NCBI GenBank assembly: GCA_016699855.1
Contig: CP064988.1
Location: 186,001-250,000, forward strand
Direction: 5' to 3'
DNA: 64,000 nucleotides
Source of the DNA: Rhodospirillales bacterium
Lineage (GTDB): Bacteria; Pseudomonadota; Alphaproteobacteria; Reyranellales; Reyranellaceae
Shown here piece after piece: positions 9,114-16,549 of the stretch. Each line of letters starts with the position of its first letter. Within the stretch, counting starts at the first letter, position 1. Both the position numbers and the translations under genes were made by a program. The notes beneath the pieces are model-generated. The model was given only the letters and a program-made list of their open reading frames with translations, did not search any database and had not been told where the DNA came from.

Positions 9114-9142
9114 GGGCCGGGAGCGATCCCGGCCCCTTTTTT
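9114..9142 (+). terminator. Rho-independent terminator of icd
   Basis: A perfect 9-base stem (GGGCCGGGA at 9114-9122 against TCCCGGCCC at 9127-9135) with a GCGA loop, followed by six T's at 9137-9142. It lies 33 bases after the icd stop. It is the clearest intrinsic terminator in the window. Confidence 0.92.
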
Positions 9143-9280
9143 CGTGCCCGCCGAGGGCGGCGCGCGGCGTTCGTCTCACCCCTCCAATCCGGGGTGCCGC
9201 GAATCGCGATCGGGACATTTGAGTCCCCGGATTCACGGCATCGGAGCGCTCTGCGGACGTCGCCGAAACGGGCGATTCCG

Positions 9281-9317
9281 ATTTTGTATATTGTATTTTG
9301 TATACAATATACAAAAT
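9281..9317. promoter_or_regulatory. AT-rich perfect palindrome, candidate GntR-type operator
   Basis: Two perfect 16-base arms (9281-9296 and 9302-9317) flank a 5-base spacer, and a second 10-base palindrome TTGTATACAA sits across the centre at 9298-9307. It is almost pure A/T with G/C only in GTATAC-like cores, inside DNA of about 70% GC. TTGTATACAA resembles operators of GntR-family (FadR/FCD) regulators. It lies 65 bases upstream of the damaged MFS gene, so it probably controlled that gene. No regulator gene is next to it. Confidence 0.7.
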
Positions 9318-9381
9318 CACCCCTTATTCCGTATCGCGGCTCGACAACCCGCGTTCCCAGCGCGAGGGTGTTTTCCAACCG

Positions 9382-10154
9382 ATGTCGGTTCCGGCACCCC
9401 TCCGCCGTCTTCCAATGGACGGATGGTCGAGGTCGGGGAGCGCCGACAGGAAACTCCACCACGGCTGGGTCGTCGTCGCGGCGGGCGCGCTGCTGGGCTG
9501 CGTCGCCATCGGCGCGATATTCCCGCTGGCGGTGTTCCTGCAGCCCATGTCGGACGCCACCGGCTGGTCGCACACTGGCCTCTCCGGCGCCATGACGCTC
9601 GACTTCCTGACGATCGGCGTCGCCACCTTCGCGTGGGGCGCCGCCACCGACCGGTTCGGGCCGCGGCCGGTGGTGCTGACGGGCTCGATCCTGCTGGGAC
9701 TCGGCCTGGCGCTCGCCAGCCGCGCCACCACGCTGCTCGAGTTCCAGCCCGCCTGCGGCGTGCTGGTCGGGATCGCGGCCGGCGCGATCCTCGCGCCGAC
9801 CATCGTCATCGTCACGGGCTGGTTCGACAAGCGCCGCGGGCTGGCCGTGTCGCTGGTCTCGGCCGGCATGGGCGCGCCGCCGCGCCATCGCGGCCGGCGC
9901 GATCCTCGCGCCGACCATCGTCATCGTCACGGGCTGGTTCGACAAGCGCCGCGGGCTGGCCGTGTCGCTGGTCTCGGCCGGCATGGGCGCGCCGCCGCGC
10001 CATCGCGGCCGGCGCGATCCTCGCGCCGACCATCGTCATCGTCACGGGCTGGTTCGACAAGCGCCGCGGGCTGGCCGTGTCGCTGGTCTCCGCCGGCATG
10101 GGGGCGGCGCGGCGCCCGCGCCGGGCGCCACCGCCCCCGCCGATCCCCGCCTAG
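9382..10154 (+). pseudogene. MFS transporter, truncated and frame-broken
   Basis: The first 160 or so residues are a good major facilitator N-half: HHGWVVVAAGALLG, the helix 2-3 loop GAATDRFGPRPVVL (the GxxxDRxGxR motif), then IAAGAILAPTIVIVTGWFDKRRGLAVSLVSAGMG. At that point the 115-bp tandem repeat begins; because 115 is not a multiple of three, the frame is lost at about 9873. Even when read in the third copy's frame, the protein stops at 10152-10154 after a Pro/Arg-rich tail, roughly half the normal MFS length. No intact C-terminal half is found downstream. Start taken at the ATG at 9382, downstream of the palindrome. Confidence 0.8.
9772..10102 (+). repeat. 115-bp direct tandem repeat, about 2.9 copies
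   Basis: Copy 1 is 9772-9886, copy 2 is 9887-10001 and copy 3 is 10002 to about 10102. Copies 1 and 2 are identical over all 115 bases; copy 3 matches the first 101 positions except for one change (G to C at 10091) and then diverges. All three lie inside the MFS coding region and encode its helix 4-5 region in copy 1. The unit is 38 codons plus one base, so every copy changes frame. Confidence 0.95.
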
Positions 10155-10317
10155 GCGCGGGAGGCGCGCCGCGCTCGCCGCTACTCAGCGTGCCGACGCC
10201 GCCATTCCTCCGCTGCCGCACGGCGCATTCCGGGCCGCTCTTCCACGCCGTCAGCTACGCCGTCGCCCACTGCCTCCGGTCCCGCGCGGTCGCGCGCGAC
10301 TGATCGACGAGGCGCGA

Positions 10318-10358
10318 CGCCGGCAGGTCCGTATGCCGGACGGCATCAGGCCGGGTGC
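10318..10358 (-). pseudogene. Short relic resembling the C-terminus of the DUF2892 gene
   Basis: About 40 bases match, at roughly 80% identity by eye, the 3' end of the DUF2892 gene at 12758-12803 on the same (minus) strand. The translated relic contains PSGIRTC against PFGIRTC in the intact protein. Nothing upstream on the minus strand continues the DUF2892 helix pair, and the relic lies directly 5' of the LLM oxidoreductase gene. The stretch 10155-10434 otherwise holds no gene that I can support. Confidence 0.45.
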
Positions 10359-10434
10359 GCCGGCGGCCTTTGACATTCGCGCCGCGATAGCGAGGATCGC
10401 GCGGCCAAGCCCTCTCCGCACCAGGAGCCAGACC

Positions 10435-11304
10435 ATGAAGATCGGCGTTTTCTCCACCTTCATGTCGCCTCAGGCGACGCCCGCGATGATCCGCGATTTC
10501 GGCCGGCGCGCCGAGGGCATCGGCCTCGACTCGATCTGGATGGGCGAGCACGTGGCGCTGTTCGACAAGAACACCTACGGCTATCCCGGCTCCAAGGACG
10601 GCCGCATCCCGGTGCCCGAGGGCGGCGGCATGCTCGACGTGACGGCGACCTTCGGGTTCCTCGCGGCGGCCACCACGAAGCTGCGGCTGGGCACCGGCGT
10701 GGCGCTCGTGCCGCAGCGCAACCCGATCTACACCGCCAAGGAGATGTGCACGCTCGACTGGCTGAGCGACGGGCGGATCGATTTCGGCATCGGCGTGGGC
10801 TGGAACAAGGAGGAGGTCGAGGCCTGCGGCTATCGCTGGGAGGATCGCGGCACGCGCTGCGATGAGTTCCTGACGGTGATGCGCCGGCTGTGGACCGAGC
10901 CGGTGGTCGACTTCAAGGGCAAGTGGGTGAAGTTCGAGACCATGCGAATGGATCCCAAGCCGGTCCAGAAGCCGCACGTGCCGATCATCGTCGGCGGCTA
11001 CGCCGACGCCGCGTTCCGCCGCGCCGTGCGCTTCGGCGCCGGCTGGTACGGCTTCAACCTCGATCCGGCGCGCACCAAGGGCATGCTGGAGAAGCTCGAC
11101 GCCGCCTTCGCCAAGGAGGGCCGCAAGCGCGGGCCGGACTACGAGATCATCGTCACGCCGCCGATGACGACGACCGCCGACGCGCTGGCGGAATACGCCG
11201 CGCTGGGCGTGCACCGGCTGGTCGTCAACCTCGGCAGCCAGCAGCCCGACCGCGTCGACCGCCGCCTCGGCGAGATCGAGAAGTTCGTGAGGGTGGCGGC
11301 GTAG
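10435..11304 (+). CDS. LLM-class (luciferase-like) flavin/F420-dependent oxidoreductase
   Basis: 289 residues of the bacterial luciferase-like TIM-barrel family, TIGR03619-like. Visible are MKIGVFSTFMSPQATP, GLDSIWMGEHV, LRLGTGVALVPQRNP, the phosphate/cofactor region SDGRIDFGIGVGWNKEEVEACG, and PVQKPHVPIIVGGYADAAFRRA. Members use F420H2 or FMNH2; which one applies here cannot be decided from sequence. Substrate unknown. An AGGAG ribosome site lies 7 bases before the ATG. The next plus-strand gene, 226 bases on, is another flavin-type oxidoreductase, but a strong hairpin separates them. Confidence 0.85.
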   Translation: MKIGVFSTFMSPQATPAMIRDFGRRAEGIGLDSIWMGEHVALFDKNTYGYPGSKDGRIPVPEGGGMLDVTATFGFLAAATTKLRLGTGVALVPQRNPIYTAKEMCTLDWLSDGRIDFGIGVGWNKEEVEACGYRWEDRGTRCDEFLTVMRRLWTEPVVDFKGKWVKFETMRMDPKPVQKPHVPIIVGGYADAAFRRAVRFGAGWYGFNLDPARTKGMLEKLDAAFAKEGRKRGPDYEIIVTPPMTTTADALAEYAALGVHRLVVNLGSQQPDRVDRRLGEIEKFVRVAA

Positions 11305-11310
11305 GGGCGG

Positions 11311-11346
11311 GCGAGCGCGGCGCGCGTCTCGGCGCGCGGCGCTCGC
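11311..11346. terminator. GC-rich hairpin after the LLM oxidoreductase gene
   Basis: Arms of 15 bases (11311-11325 and 11332-11346) pair with a single mismatch around a 6-base loop, starting 7 bases past the stop codon. There is no T-tract, so it may be a pause or RNA-stability structure rather than a classical terminator. Confidence 0.45.
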
Positions 11347-11530
11347 TGGCGCAAGCGAAACTCCGCATCGCTGCGCGCTCGGCGACGACGCGCTGGTCGG
11401 CATCGGCCCCACGATCATTGACGGCTTCGTGACCGCCGCGAACCCGATCGTCGCCCCTGTCGCGTATGCCGAGAGATCCGACGCCAGAAGCAAGCAGGCG
11501 CCCGCCGGCGCGCGTTCGAGGGAGGGAGAG

Positions 11531-12685
11531 ATGATCGACGCCGCCGGGAACGCGATGAGGATCGTCGAGGCGCTCAAGGCGACCGAGGCGGAATCGGAGT
11601 CGACGCGCGCGCTGAGCGCCCGCGCCGTGGCGCTCCTGCACGAAGCGGGGCTGACGCGGTTGGTGAGTCCGGCCGCCTACGGCGGCTACGAGCTGTCGCC
11701 GCGCGCGCTCGTCGAAGCCGAGCGGGTCGTCGCGCACGGCAGCACGGCCGCCTCCTGGGTGCTGATGGTGTGCGCCGCCCACACCTTCATCGCCGGCCGC
11801 CTGCCGCGTCGCGGCCAGGACGAGATATTCGGCGCCGACCCGGGCATGCTGATCCCGGGCGTGCCGACGCCCCGCGGCACCAGCAGGCGGACGACCGGCG
11901 GCTACATCCTCGACGGGCGCTGGCCCTACGCGAGCGGCATCGACCACGGCGACTGGGTGCTGCTCGGCTGCAAGGGCGTGCGCAACGAGCTCGATCAATC
12001 CTGCCCGTCGCTGATCGTGGTGATGCCGAAGGCGGACTGCGCCATCGACGACACATGGTTCACGCTCGGCATGCGCGGCACCGGCTCGAAGGACGTCGTG
12101 CTCGACAACGTCTTCATACCCGGCCACTACGCGGTGCCGATGGGCGACGCGCAGCTCGGCACCGTCTCCGGCGTGGATATACCGCTCTACCAGCTGCCGA
12201 TCCGCCCGACCCTCGCCACGATGCTGCTCGGCACGATCGTCGGTATGGCCGAGCGGGGCTTGAAGCTCTTCGTCGAGCAGGCCCGGGGGCGCCGGGACGC
12301 GTACACCGGCCTCGAGAAGGCGCAGAGCGCCGGCACGCAGCGGCGCGTCGCGGAAGCGAGCGCGGAGATCGCCTGCGCCTGGGCGCTCACCCAGCGGAGC
12401 TGCGATCTCCTCGAGGAGGCGATGCGGCACGACCCGCCCATGCCGACGGCGGCGCGCGCGCAGGTCCGTTGGAACGCCGCCTACGCCACCGAGCTCTGCC
12501 GGCGCGCGAGCAACCGGCTGTTCGACGGCGCGGGCGCCGGCGCCGCGCAGGACGACAACGTCATGCAGGCGTTCTTCCGCGACATGAACACCGCGACCCA
12601 CCATGCCATGCTCGATTTCGACACGAACATCGAGATCCAGGGAAAGAGCCTGCTGGGTGTGGAACTGAACGACGCGATGGTCTGA
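11531..12685 (+). CDS. Acyl-CoA dehydrogenase-fold flavin monooxygenase (HpaH/HsaA-like)
   Basis: 384 residues. It matches the group of acyl-CoA-dehydrogenase-fold proteins that act as reduced-flavin-dependent hydroxylases (the oxygenase component of 4-hydroxyphenylacetate or steroid-phenol hydroxylases). Features include the N-terminal helical domain, VAHGSTAASWVLMVCAAHTF, the beta domain GGYILDGRWPYASGIDHGDWVLLG and the FTLGMRGTGSKDVVLDNVFIP strand motif. No catalytic Glu of a true dehydrogenase is obvious. Such enzymes need a separate flavin reductase, and none is adjacent. The start at 11531 follows a strong GGAGGGAGAG site; an earlier GTG at 11429 lacks one. Substrate unknown. Confidence 0.78.
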   Translation: MIDAAGNAMRIVEALKATEAESESTRALSARAVALLHEAGLTRLVSPAAYGGYELSPRALVEAERVVAHGSTAASWVLMVCAAHTFIAGRLPRRGQDEIFGADPGMLIPGVPTPRGTSRRTTGGYILDGRWPYASGIDHGDWVLLGCKGVRNELDQSCPSLIVVMPKADCAIDDTWFTLGMRGTGSKDVVLDNVFIPGHYAVPMGDAQLGTVSGVDIPLYQLPIRPTLATMLLGTIVGMAERGLKLFVEQARGRRDAYTGLEKAQSAGTQRRVAEASAEIACAWALTQRSCDLLEEAMRHDPPMPTAARAQVRWNAAYATELCRRASNRLFDGAGAGAAQDDNVMQAFFRDMNTATHHAMLDFDTNIEIQGKSLLGVELNDAMV

Positions 12686-12700
12686 GCGCGGCGAAGCGCC

Positions 12701-12725
12701 GGCGCGCCCGCTCGCGGGCGGCGCC
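12701..12725. terminator. Hairpin between convergent genes
   Basis: Arms at 12701-12711 and 12714-12725 pair almost fully (GGCGC-GCCCGC against GCGGGC-GGCGCC) between the hydroxylase stop and the DUF2892 stop. It could end transcription from both sides, although no clear T-tract follows. Confidence 0.4.
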
Positions 12726-12741
12726 TAGCGGCGGCGGCCGG

Positions 12742-12945
12742 TCATTTTCCGCCGTCGGCCGGACAGGTGCGGATACCGAACGGCACGTAGGCCGGGCACC
12801 AGCGGAACACCGCGGTGGCGAGCGGCACCAGCCCGATCAGGCCCCACCATTTCGCGGGCCCGGACACCCAGATGAGCATCCCCAAGAGCCCGACTCCGAG
12901 GATGATGCGCAGGACGCGGTCGACGGTCCCGATATTGGTTTGCAT
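12742..12945 (-). CDS. DUF2892 small inner-membrane protein
   Basis: 67 residues with two membrane helices: NIGTVDRVLRIILGVGLLGM and WWGLIGLVPLATAVFRWCPAYVPFG. The closing GIRTC is the family's conserved Cys-containing end. DUF2892 (YgaP membrane part, TM_YgaP) often sits beside or is fused to rhodanese domains and MBL sulfur-handling proteins. The next upstream gene on this strand, 216 bases away, is an MBL-fold protein, which fits loosely. A fragmentary relative of its 3' end lies at 10318. Function unknown. Confidence 0.85.
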   Translation of the reverse strand: MQTNIGTVDRVLRIILGVGLLGMLIWVSGPAKWWGLIGLVPLATAVFRWCPAYVPFGIRTCPADGGK

Positions 12946-13161
12946 GCGGCGGCTCCGATTCCCGAACGAGGGCGATGGTCAGATCGCACGACCCGCGTGA
13001 TCGGTCGTTGACCGCGATCAATCGACGCCGCGGCCCTCCCCCGGCCCCGAGGGCTATCGCAAACGATTGGGACGCGGCCGCACGGAGCCACGGCCGGCGC
13101 CCCCTCACCTGGCCTCGCCACCGATGGCGGCGAGGAACATGAGCGCGCGGGCGCGCCGTCG

Positions 13162-13896
13162 TCAGACCGCCGCGGCCCGCAGCCGCCCGGCGTAGAAATC
13201 CGCCAGCCCGCGCAACGTGGCGGCGCCGTCGCCGAGGAACGAGGAGCCGTGCATCGCCGCGATGGCGCGCGGCGCGAGGTCGGCGAGCCGGCGCGTCGTG
13301 GACGGCGCGGTCGGCGTCACGCTGGTGAAGCCGAAGCTCTTCTCGACCGCCAGCGATGGATCGAGGATGTCGCCACCGGTGGTCGCGGCGGGATCGCCGG
13401 CCTGGGTGAACAGGTCGCTCGGGAACAGCGTCGCCGTCGTCTCCTCGAACACCACGCCCGCGTCCCAGCCGTGCGGCAGGTGCGGCGTCGCCAGCCAGCG
13501 CACCACCTTGCCGCCGAGGTCGAGGCGCTCGTCGTCGACCATCGCGCGCGGCGGCCGCGCCGCCCACTCGTTGAGCCAGATGTTGCAGCCCAGCCGGCTG
13601 TGCATCGCGGTCGCGGCCGGCGCCGCCGCCAGCCATTCGTTGAGCGCCCCGCATTCGTCGCTCTCGATATGGCTGAACCCGATCCAGCGCAGCCGCTCCA
13701 GCGGCATGATCCGCGCCACGGCGGCCGACACGCCCGGGAACAGGCTCCGCTGGCCGGTGTGGAACAGCATCGGCTGATCGGCGTCGATCAGGAACTGGTT
13801 GAACTGCAGCCCCGCCGGCCCGGCCGTGCCCGGCACGAAGGTCGATAGCCGGTGGATTCCGGCCGCGATCTCGTCGACGCGTGTCTCGTTCGCCAT
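13162..13896 (-). CDS. Stand-alone di-iron MBL-fold (ODP-type) protein
   Basis: About 244 residues with a metallo-beta-lactamase fold of the oxygen-binding di-iron (ODP) type found in flavodiiron proteins. Instead of the zinc motif HxHxDH it has HIESDE (about 76-81), i.e. the H-x-E-x-D iron motif. Further likely ligands are His in TPHLPHGW (about 140 or 143), Asp in FPSDLF (about 162) and His in MHGSSF (about 217), which completes the six-ligand set of that family. There is no flavodoxin or rubredoxin domain, so an electron donor must be separate. Start at 13896 by a GAGGAGG site 8 bases away. Confidence 0.8.
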   Translation of the reverse strand: MANETRVDEIAAGIHRLSTFVPGTAGPAGLQFNQFLIDADQPMLFHTGQRSLFPGVSAAVARIMPLERLRWIGFSHIESDECGALNEWLAAAPAATAMHSRLGCNIWLNEWAARPPRAMVDDERLDLGGKVVRWLATPHLPHGWDAGVVFEETTATLFPSDLFTQAGDPAATTGGDILDPSLAVEKSFGFTSVTPTAPSTTRRLADLAPRAIAAMHGSSFLGDGAATLRGLADFYAGRLRAAAV

Positions 13897-13958
13897 GGCG
13901 ATGGCCTCCTCGGTTCGCGGGTATCGGAAAAGCATAGCCCGGGTGGCGACGCGCACTT

Positions 13959-13987
13959 CCCTCTCCCCCGCTTCTTGGCGGAGAGGG
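13959..13987. repeat. 29-base palindromic intergenic repeat
   Basis: Arms CCCTCTCC and GGAGAGGG bound a 13-base centre. The reverse complement matches the element at 21694-21722 at 27 of 29 positions, and the sequence CATATG follows within two bases in both cases. It lies upstream of the ODP gene, between two minus-strand genes. Confidence 0.8.
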
Positions 13988-14049
13988 ACATATGCGTCAC
14001 CACGCGAGAGGCGTGAACACGCCGGCCGCTCGTGGGGCGGCCCGCCACT

Positions 14050-15048
14050 CTAGCGGCGGCGCGGGACGGTATCGCCCTTCCACGAGCAGAACGCGGCGGT
14101 GACGGTGCCGGCGGCGCGCAGCGCCTGTCCGACGCGGGTGAAATCCTCGGCCGAGATCGCCACCGGCGGCGCCGCGGGCTTGGCCTCCGTGCGCGTCATG
14201 CGCAACAGGTCGCCGACGCGGTCCAGCGGCGCCGTCGTGATGCGGCCGCGGCGCGAGGATTCGAGAATCGTCACCCCGACCAGCCGCCCGCGCGAATCGA
14301 ACGTCGGTCCGCCGCTCAGGCCGCCGAGCGAGCCCTCGAAATCCGGCGACCGTTCGACCTCGACCCAGACATGCCCGGGCTCCGGCGGCAGACCGCGCGC
14401 CTTGCGCTCGATGCGCGCCTGGCCGATGTAGCGCGACCACACCTGCGCCGGCTTGCCCTGCGGGAAGCCGACATGGAACGCGTTCTGCCCCACCACGGGC
14501 GTCGCGTGCGCGCCGAACGTCACCGCGGGTCCGGTCTCGATGCCGTAGATCACCGCGACGTCGGCGGAGGGATGCAGGCGCACCGACCTGGCCGGCCGCC
14601 AGTCGTTGCCGCGCCGCACGAACACCGCCTTGCAGTCGTCGACGACGTGCGCCGCCGTCAACCACACGCCGGCCGGATCGAGCGCGAACGCGGTGCCCAG
14701 CCCGTCGGTCTGCCGCGGCCCGTCGGAGTTGACGGTGATGACGTAGTCCTGACCCGTGAGCCCCGGCAGGGGCGGCCGCGTCGATGCGCCGGGCGTCCCG
14801 CCGGGGGCAGCCTCGACGCCGGCAGTGGACCCCGGACCCGCGAGCGGCGGCGGCACCGGCATGTTGGCGTCCGGCGGTTGGACCGGCGGTCGTACGCCCG
14901 CCGATTCCGGCGGCGGTGGCGGCGGGCGCGGCTGGCTCTGCGACGGGGGCGCCGATGGACGGCGCGCGCCGCTCCGGTCCATCACGGAGTCGAGCGCCAC
15001 CAGCAACGCGAGGACGACGGCCGCCCAGATGCCGAACCCGCGCAGCAT
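14050..15048 (-). CDS. Membrane-anchored trypsin-like serine protease
   Basis: 332 residues. A single N-terminal helix (about 5-23) anchors a Pro-rich stalk (about 30-95), followed by a chymotrypsin-fold protease domain facing the periplasm. The triad is readable: His in WLTAAHVV (about 134), Asp in SADVAVI (about 163) and Ser in GLSGGPTF (about 245, GxSGG rather than GDSGG). There is no PDZ domain, unlike DegP. About 75 residues remain after the triad. Substrate unknown; envelope protein quality control or processing is the natural guess. Followed by DUF350 upstream on the same strand with a 42-base gap. Confidence 0.85.
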   Translation of the reverse strand: MLRGFGIWAAVVLALLVALDSVMDRSGARRPSAPPSQSQPRPPPPPPESAGVRPPVQPPDANMPVPPPLAGPGSTAGVEAAPGGTPGASTRPPLPGLTGQDYVITVNSDGPRQTDGLGTAFALDPAGVWLTAAHVVDDCKAVFVRRGNDWRPARSVRLHPSADVAVIYGIETGPAVTFGAHATPVVGQNAFHVGFPQGKPAQVWSRYIGQARIERKARGLPPEPGHVWVEVERSPDFEGSLGGLSGGPTFDSRGRLVGVTILESSRRGRITTAPLDRVGDLLRMTRTEAKPAAPPVAISAEDFTRVGQALRAAGTVTAAFCSWKGDTVPRRR

Positions 15049-15090
15049 CGCGGCCTCGTCAGATCGGCGTCGCGGAGGGGCGCACGGCGC

Positions 15091-15507
15091 TCAGCCCGCG
15101 ATCGCCGCGGCGTTGATCGCCGCGACGCCGAGCTTGGTCGAGGCCACCGCGACGGCCGCCGCCATGTCGCCGCGCTCGATCCGCCGCGACAGGTCCCTGA
15201 AGATGCGGTCGACGGCGAAGAACGTCGCGATCTGCACGACCAGGCTGACCACGCCCCAGACGAGGATGTCCGGCACGCTGACGCTGCGCGCCAGGCAGAT
15301 CGCCAGCGGAACCGCCATGCCGAGGACGGCGGCGCCGAACGCGGTGGCGGCGGCGACGTTGCCCTCGTCGATCAGGCGGGTCTCGTTGTGGCGCGTGATG
15401 CGGGTGTAGACCAGCACGCCCAGGATCAGGATCGCGACCGTCGCGCCGAAATGGGTCAGGAACGTCGGCAGCGCCTTCAGCGCGCTGGCCAGCACGGCGT
15501 CGAACAT
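15091..15507 (-). CDS. DUF350 membrane protein
   Basis: 138 residues with four hydrophobic segments in two related pairs, as in DUF350: FGATVAILILGVLVYTRITR, AAATAFGAAVLGMAVPLAICLA, DILVWGVVSLVVQIATFFAVDRIF and a C-terminal helix rich in Ala. DUF350 proteins (YjfL-like) have no settled biochemical role. The start at 15507 is chosen for its GGGAGG site about 9 bases away; a longer frame reaching 15573 adds only a Pro/Ala-rich leader. Confidence 0.8.
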   Translation of the reverse strand: MFDAVLASALKALPTFLTHFGATVAILILGVLVYTRITRHNETRLIDEGNVAAATAFGAAVLGMAVPLAICLARSVSVPDILVWGVVSLVVQIATFFAVDRIFRDLSRRIERGDMAAAVAVASTKLGVAAINAAAIAG

Positions 15508-15638
15508 CGCTGATGGTCCTCCCGGCGCGCGCGGCCACCGGGCCGCGGGGCACCCTTGCGGCGGCGCCAGCATGACTCTGCCGGGCCGGGCGGATACAGT
15601 CCAGTCCGAGGGCGGAAACGACCGAAGAAAGAAGACGC

Positions 15639-16544
15639 GTGGAACTCTGGATTCCGATCACGGTCGCGGCGGCGCTGTTCCAGTGCGTGCGCACCGCCTT
15701 CCAGCAGAAGCTCAAGGCGCTGCTCAGCACCAACGGCGCCAATTTCGTGCGCTACGTCTACGGCGCGCCGGTGTCGATCGCGATGCTGGTCCTGCTGCTG
15801 ACGGTCGGCGGCCGCGCGCTGCCGGAATGGGACTGGATCTTCGTCGGCTGGGCGGCGCTGGGCGGCGTGGCGCAGATCGTCGCCACCTCGCTGCTGATCT
15901 ACACCTTCGAGCTGCGCAACTTCGCCGTCGGCACCGCCTACGCCAAGACCGAGACGGTGCAGGTCGCGCTGGTCTCCTCGCTGTTCCTCGCCGAGCCGAT
16001 CGGCGCGCTGGCCTGGGCCGGCATCGTCATCAGCCTCGTGGGCGTGCTGGTGCTGTCGGTCAAGGGCGACACCAAGGGGCTGCGCAACATCGTCCTGGGC
16101 TGGACCCAGAAGGCGGCGCTGGTCGGCATCGCCGCCGGCGCGATCTTCGGCGTCGCGGCGATCTCGATCCGCCAGGGCGCGCTTCACCTGCCCTCGGGCG
16201 ACTTCATGATCCGCGCGATCTTCACGCTGGCGCTGATGAACACGCTACAGACGCTGATCATGGGCGCCTGGCTGGCGGCGCGCGAGCCGGAGCAGTTCCG
16301 CAAAGTGGCCGTGACCTGGCGGTCGTCCGGCGCGGTCGGCCTGCTGAGCGTCGCGGGCTCCGCCGGCTGGGCGATGGCCATGGCGCTGCAGAGCGCCGCC
16401 CTGGTCCGGGCGCTGGGCCAGATCGAACTGGTCTTCACCTTCGTCGCCAGCCGCTACATGCTGAACGAGCGCCCGACCATGGGCGAGTTCGTCGGCAGCG
16501 TGCTCGTCGTGGCCGGCGTCGTCCTCGTTCTCCTGGGCCGGTAG
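15639..16544 (+). CDS. DMT superfamily (EamA-like) transporter
   Basis: 301 residues forming about ten membrane helices in two EamA-like halves, typical of drug/metabolite exporters. Markers include FELRNFAVGTAYAKTETVQ in helix 3-4, EPIGALAWAGIVISLVGVLVLS ending the first half, and ERPTMGEFVGSVLVVAGVVLVLLG ending the second. The start is a GTG at 15639. It is the first gene of a five-gene plus-strand operon (next gene 5 bases on), so it may import or export the compound degraded by the operon. Confidence 0.85.
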   Translation: MELWIPITVAAALFQCVRTAFQQKLKALLSTNGANFVRYVYGAPVSIAMLVLLLTVGGRALPEWDWIFVGWAALGGVAQIVATSLLIYTFELRNFAVGTAYAKTETVQVALVSSLFLAEPIGALAWAGIVISLVGVLVLSVKGDTKGLRNIVLGWTQKAALVGIAAGAIFGVAAISIRQGALHLPSGDFMIRAIFTLALMNTLQTLIMGAWLAAREPEQFRKVAVTWRSSGAVGLLSVAGSAGWAMAMALQSAALVRALGQIELVFTFVASRYMLNERPTMGEFVGSVLVVAGVVLVLLGR

Positions 16545-16549
16545 GGACA

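Noticed and set aside
7080..9320. 746-residue minus-strand open frame over icd and the LOG gene
   Set aside because: Antisense shadow of two strongly conserved genes, with no family match and skewed composition.
9873..10303. Small open frame over 9962-10303 as the MFS C-terminal half
   Set aside because: It is an off-frame reading of the repeats plus a short tail (GPLFHAVSYAVAH) that I cannot match to the MFS fold with confidence.
11305..11530. Extra N-terminal leader of the hydroxylase from a GTG at 11429
   Set aside because: No ribosome site there; the strong GGAGGGAGAG site points to the ATG at 11531.
15572..16549. Extended N-terminus of the CoA-transferase frame
   Set aside because: It overlaps the DMT transporter gene in another frame; the CoA-transferase domain starts at MADALQGIRVVDF (16550).
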